A stretch of DNA of 64,000 nucleotides, taken from Sympetrum striolatum (Eukaryota > Arthropoda > Insecta > Odonata > Libellulidae). Under the pieces are notes generated by a model. That model was not told where the DNA came from, did not search any database, and saw only the letters and a program-made list of their open reading frames with translations. Location: contig OX388348.1 in NCBI GenBank assembly GCA_947579665.1, positions 14,446,001 to 14,510,000 of the forward strand. The letters run 5' to 3'. The position numbers were made by a program, and so were the translations under genes. Positions 59,001 to 64,000 of this stretch are shown piece after piece (positions within the stretch are counted from its first letter, which is position 1; the number at the start of each line of letters is the position of its first letter).

Positions 59001-61557
59001 CAAAAATATAAATCCAATTTAGCGTTTTTAAAATCTTCACTAAGGAAAGATCGAGACTAAAAAGTCTCCTCTTCCTTCTATCCTATCGTCATAACATAAA
59101 TAATGCCGTGGTTAATATACTTAAATAGAGAGGAAAACCTCTTGAAAATTGAAGAATTGTGAAAAATGGAGAATTTAAAAAAACAAACACGTCCTATTTT
59201 ATGAATCAACTGTAAGAAAATCCACAAAAAATGGGGAGTGAGAAAACTAGCGAAAATCTACTGATATCACAAGCTTAAGGATGTAAAGGAAAGCTGTGTA
59301 TCACATAGAAATAACAAAGCAATGCTAATTAAAATTCACAACAAATGGCATCAACAACTCGATACGAAGCAGTAACTCAATTATCGAAAAAAATATAAAT
59401 CACGAGGAAATTAACATCTTTAAAACGTACTACAAAACATCCAAATATTAACACCGCTTAAAAAACTAAATGTGGAAAAATATAACAAAAAGCGTACTTA
59501 TATGAGATTAGGAAAATAAAAATTCCAATTAGGACGTATGCTGATATTTGAGAATATAATAAAAGTGATAAACTGGCAAAAAGATCTGAAAATCTTTGGA
59601 TCAACATGTTTGGAAATATTTCAGGAAAATTTCTATTCAGATCGCTCACGCTTCGGTAAACTACCGCCCTAAAGAGATCATAGGTGAAACTGAGATGACT
59701 CCTACGCTATCATCAAAAAAGAAAGACACACATAATTCGGTGGGATATTGCCCAAAGGCATCTAAGAATACCGGTAATTGATAGGATTGTAGACTGTCAC
59801 GCGAGCAGTAAAAGTTCCATTAGCGGTTATGGGCAACCGTTTATACTACGGAGGGCATTTTTGGAAACTTGCTGTTTTAGTTGGAATGACATGTAGCCAC
59901 GTCAGCCCTTTGAGGCACATAAAGGTATAATATAACGACATAATGATGAATACGGATAGTCTTCAAAAATGTATTGATGGACGAAAACAGGCAAAGACAG
60001 CTTCCTCGTACGCCATCGCCACTAGAGAAATTGTGGGTTGATCGAGCTATATCTGTGCGGATTAAGTTTAATCTAACGACCAAGTCATTCTTCCGAAACC
60101 TATGGTTGTGATCCGGCTATTTTTATACACCTGGAACATCTGTGGGTGTTAGCGACATATCAACAACCCCCAACACCCAATTTCCCGAAAATTCTGAGAG
60201 ATGGCCATTGCTTCCCAAAATGTCTCAAACAATATATCAATCTACTATAATGCATCATTTATGGGTATCAGAGCTTTATAAATCTGCATGTACCAAAACA
60301 TTGATGACTTTTAAGTATAACTGCATAAAATAAAGACGTAACTATTACGTACTGAAAGTAAACTAGACCTGATTTATTATAAAGACAGGGATTGATTTAT
60401 ACCTACTCTATATTTATGAGCCTGCTCATCGTTTATGAGTTTATGTTATGTTTTAATAGTAATGACTGGTGTATTAATTAGTTTATCATCGAAGTTCTGA
60501 AGACCGAAATGCTGAAGACGCTGCATCGTAATAAAAATATGAAATAAACTATGAATTTATAATAATAACTACTAATATAAATGCTTAAGACACGACGTTT
60601 ATCAGTTTTAAAGAGGATAATTCCAGTGCTAGGCCATGTGCGGAATTAACAAAGCTGTCGAAACACTTTTGACAAAACCACTCCTAATATACATGTAGAG
60701 GGTACTCATATTCTTTGTAGGTATAGTAATTTAACAATATCATGGTTATCCAGTATGATAAAACTCATGCCTTAAACTCTACCCAACATAAGGGTGGATT
60801 ATAACAAGATTATGCTGGGAGAATATGAAAAAATGGTAACAAAATCCCCATCATAATGTAACTGGCTTTTACCTTATGCATTACAAGAATTTCCAGCAAA
60901 CACATTTAATGATTTCACTCGAAAAATATTCCGTATTTCGCCGGGTGGGAGAGTCCTTTTTAACTCGAGGCCACTTACGCCACGAGCCATTGTTTGAACA
61001 CCTACAGTCGAATGCAAGGGCGGGTAATTATCCCAATTCAGGGGACGCTGAACTTGAGTTGGCAAATGTGACGTTCCCATTCATTTCGACCCTCCATCTA
61101 TATTCTTAATTCAACCTCTGGGCTCTAATTATGCCGAGAGAAAGAACAAGGCGCTGCGGAACGAGGAAATATTTATTTCCATGGAGATAGCCATCTCGAG
61201 ATAACGATTTGTCACACATTCTCGTTCAGTTACGTACCGCTTCAGATTTGGAGAAAATTATCTTGGCTTTGAGAAGGCTCCTGAAAGAGAAATGATTCGA
61301 AGTTGTAAAGTGTAAGTAAGAGGATAACAGGAGCTTCAAAGGCGCGAAAATATAGGTTATTCCGCCTGCATTACCTCCATTCTAATTTGAACTATCGGGT
61401 GAATGATATAATAGAGTTTAGTAGGTGCTCATGTCAAATATGGGAGTTTTAAATTTACGTCTAACTTGTTTAAAAAAGGAAACATCTTTTTCCGGGTGTA
61501 CTATCCTTTCCAATGTTGCATCTGCTGATGCAATTTCATTTTAACTTTACTTAGAAA
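56089..61557 (-). other. part of the intron upstream of the first Ig4 exon, no exon recognised
   Basis: This should be intronic to the Kirre-type gene because its 5' exons are missing. GC-richer islands lie at about 56580-57350 and 58250-58680. Candidate donors on the minus strand (near 56653, 58555 and 60965) follow sequence that does not look like an Ig domain. The remainder is AT-rich. Confidence 0.5.
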
Positions 61558-61559
61558 TA

Positions 61560-61696
61560 GTAGTAGTAGTAGTAGTATTGTTAAAAGTACTTCGACACCT
61601 TAGGTCATTTCGCACATTGGCTCCCACCGGGATTCGAACCCGGGACCGCTTTCACCAAAGGCAAACGCGCTGTCCACATGACTATCCAGGAGCCTG
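61560..61696 (-). mobile_element. short tRNA-derived SINE with 10-bp target-site duplication and TAC tail
   Basis: On the minus strand a tRNA-like head occupies 61694-61618. It has a complete 7-bp acceptor pairing (GGCTCCT with GGGAGCC), a D-arm-like GTC-ATGTG-GAC, and a perfect B box GGTTCGAATCC inside CCGGGTTCGAATCCCGG. The anticodon loop is irregular and too long, so it is not a normal tRNA. About 40 bases of body follow, then a (TAC) tail ending at 61560. CTTAGAAATA is present at 61550-61559 and again at 61697-61706 as a clean target-site duplication. The intact duplication implies a fairly recent insertion. Confidence 0.88.
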
Positions 61697-61706
61697 CTTA
61701 GAAATA

Positions 61707-64000
61707 ATACGGCGATAGTAATTAGGTGGCATGCTTGTATATATGATATATTCGGTTATGTGACATAACAGAAAAATAAATAAAAAAGTGAAATTATTCT
61801 AAATTGAAGCGAAGGTTTAGTAAAACCATGCTAACCCGTTTACTACTACAATTTGAATAACGAAGGTTAAAATGATGGTTTGCGTGAAATCCTGGTAATT
61901 TTAATTAGCGTAAATCCTTATCAATCAAAGAGATAATATGCTACTTGGATTTTTTATAGGTCCATTTTTATAACAAAATAGCAATTTAATATTTGAAATT
62001 TTTGTGCATCGCCATAGATAATTATTTTAAAATTTTCATACGAAGCCATCAAAATTGTGAGCTTAACGCTTTCAAGAGGAATAGCATTTCTATATGCATT
62101 ATTTTGGTACATATAATTTTACATTCAATAGCAATGGTTTAGCACGTACAATGGGATAACATCCATACTACAATTCCTATTTATCTTCCTCCCATTTTTG
62201 CTTCCTACGCTACTCCGCTCTAAATCCACGGAAAATCAACTCGGGGCGAGGCAATTCCAGGTGAAAGTTCGAAGTGGTCATCTCGCAACCCTAGCAAAAT
62301 AAGACCCGCCATCCAGTATAGCGGCGTCAATCCCTTACCGTCGTTTTCACTTCAGGTCCGACGCAATTCAACGGAAGGGTAATCCCTTTCAATCCACGCC
62401 AAGGAAATGGACGCCGAAATAGGAACGCAGGTATTCATGGCGGCCAAGAAAAACAGTGAATTAATCAAGAGCCGTGGAGGGAAAGGGCTAAACGGGAGCT
62501 TCGCACGGAAGGACGCATGCAGTTCCATTAGAAGGCCCCATTCGACGACAAGTGCTTCGCGCTGGCATTAGACTACCCTGACTCAATACTTGAAAGGGCT
62601 CTTTGAGGGGAGGTGGATACGCGTGTTTGGCGGGCGAGGCTGCCTTGAATGCCGCTTGCATGGAAGATATGCATGCGGGGTCGAGGATGCGGCCGTGACG
62701 AGCGGAAGCGCGCGCCAAAAGGGGGCGTGACATCCACAAAGGATGAGTGATGAATCGGCTATCAAACGGCCCTGCTCTAGACAAGGGATTTTTCTTGACC
62801 GGGGGTCGCTTAATGCACCGGGGAGTCGAATGCCGAAATGAGGCCTTGGACGTCGAAGACCCATGCTTCCACTCTGCATCCATGGGTCATTATTGCAATC
62901 TATTCGGATGAGCTATTGTTTGAGCCAGAATAAATTTTAACCTTTCATCAGTCGCGCCTATTTTCATAACACGAGCAGTCGCGCGTTGTATTCCATACAA
63001 CAGATTGTTTTTCGGCCAAAATTGTAAAATTAATTGAACTAATATTTAGGGGTACTAAAGTTTAGGTAATAATAGTTATAATATAAGAGGATAATATAAG
63101 TAAAAAAATATTATTATTCACCTTTATTTATTTACATGCGTTCAGAGAGTACCTAAAAAGTTAGATATCTGTAAGTTCCGAAATTGAAATGCGTCTAATA
63201 AAGTTTGAGAGGAAATAAGTGAAAAACTCCAAATAAAGGTTATAATATGCAAAAAATAGAGTTCACCAACGAAAAACCTACCGAAGCGGTTGCGCGTTGT
63301 ATGTGTTTCAACAGCCGTCACTTCGCAGATTTACTCGCTTTCGTAGTCGGTTTAAGACTAAAAAGAAGCATTTGCTGACTTTACAAGTTAATGGTAAGTG
63401 CGATAAAGGAATAGACCCGGGCATGAGGTTCAAGGGACCACCCAGGTAGAAACGTCCCAAAAAACCGTCTGTGTAGTACAACAGCGCGACTGACGGAGGG
63501 TTAATCTTAAGGAGATCGTAAACCTGTATACAATCTTCATTGAAATTGCGATTCGTGCTTGTACATGGGCAACCTAAACATAATCGGCTCTTTATTGATA
63601 TATGACGTATGATGATTGATATTGATATATGATGCAAGGTCATGTGGCGTTGATGATTTCGGCATTTACTTGTTGGAATGCCATAAGAGAATAAAATAAG
63701 ATGGTAAATAGTAATAAAAGGTATTTAGTGTTACAACATCGCCATTATACAACGCATATCCTTGATACTTTTTCATTACAATCATCCATTAGTAGTATAA
63801 ATTATGAAATGAACAAATATAATATTATTTAGAATATTTACCTTAAATAACTGAACATACAAGAATAAACAAGCCTTATCCGTGATAATAGTTTAAATAT
63901 TTGAGAATATCAATAAGGTTCACATTCATGATAAAATATTTTTGCAATTTTATCTTTGCGTGATTCATAATCTGATCCTGTAGTTATCACGTAGTTGGCG
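61707..64000. other. noncoding end of the window
   Basis: A GC-richer island at about 62180-62900 has overlapping open frames of up to 131 codons on the minus strand, with no domain I recognise. A minus-strand frame at 63308-63643 also lacks Ig features. The rest is AT-rich and probably continues the intron of the Kirre-type gene. Confidence 0.5.

Noticed and set aside
60874..61080. Donor-like gtaagt on the minus strand near 60965 as a possible Ig3 exon end
   Set aside because: The sequence before it shows no Ig F-strand motif (D-x-G-x-Y-x-C).
61618..61694. Functional tRNA gene
   Set aside because: The acceptor and T arm are good, but the anticodon loop is too long and the body, TAC tail and target-site duplication show it is a SINE head.
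62488..62883. 131-codon minus-strand frame as a possible upstream exon of the adhesion gene
   Set aside because: It lacks Ig-type Cys/Trp spacing and suitable phase-1 donor sites.
1..64000. CRISPR arrays, bacterial operons, phage or plasmid genes
   Set aside because: No regularly spaced repeats, and no prokaryotic gene density or signals; the spliced adhesion gene shows this is animal DNA.

Overview
The window looks like a gene-poor piece of an arthropod genome, most likely an insect with long introns. The evidence is an AT-rich background, the spliced 3' half of a Kirre/Roughest-type immunoglobulin adhesion gene, a Penelope-like element, decayed non-LTR retrotransposons, and short tRNA-derived SINEs with microsatellite tails. 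There are no operons, ribosome binding sites or other prokaryotic signals. Species and order cannot be fixed from the sequence alone.

The only cellular gene I can support is on the minus strand. Six exons join in frame with consensus splice sites: 55961-56088, 47578-47899, 45884-46042, 40029-40139, 38744-39174 and 34507-35145. They encode Ig4, Ig5, one transmembrane helix, a long cytoplasmic tail and a C-terminal Thr-His-Val PDZ ligand, 595 residues plus one split codon. Exons for the signal peptide and Ig1-Ig3 were not found between 56.1 kb and 64 kb and presumably lie beyond the right edge. Introns are 854 to 8061 bp and fill most of 35-64 kb.

The left half (1-34 kb) is intergenic or intronic sequence of an unseen gene. 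It holds a LINE remnant at 1-330, a tRNA-derived SINE at 3490-3626, a 28-bp minisatellite at 4194-4277, a tRNA-like fragment near 9.6 kb, an 88-bp inverted-repeat element at 10.5 kb, and a truncated Penelope-like element with a GIY-YIG nuclease (12.47-14.40 kb). Further right are a 20-bp-arm palindrome at 18.6 kb, an old tandem duplication at 19.1-19.4 kb, and a minus-strand LINE with a readable but broken reverse transcriptase (29.48-30.79 kb). CT-rich strand-biased tracts recur.

The right half (35-64 kb) is mainly introns of the adhesion gene. It contains LINE 3' ends, a second tandem duplication (42.6-42.9 kb), two more LINE remnants (52.3 and 53.8 kb), and a very clean SINE with target-site duplication at 61.6 kb. 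GC-richer, repeat-poor islands are possible conserved noncoding elements. Nothing amounts to a clearly new system. The best leads are the proline-rich insertion in Ig4, the structured 3' end of the Penelope-like element, the two roughly 170-bp tandem duplications, the perfect hairpins, and a dispersed repeat present in three copies.
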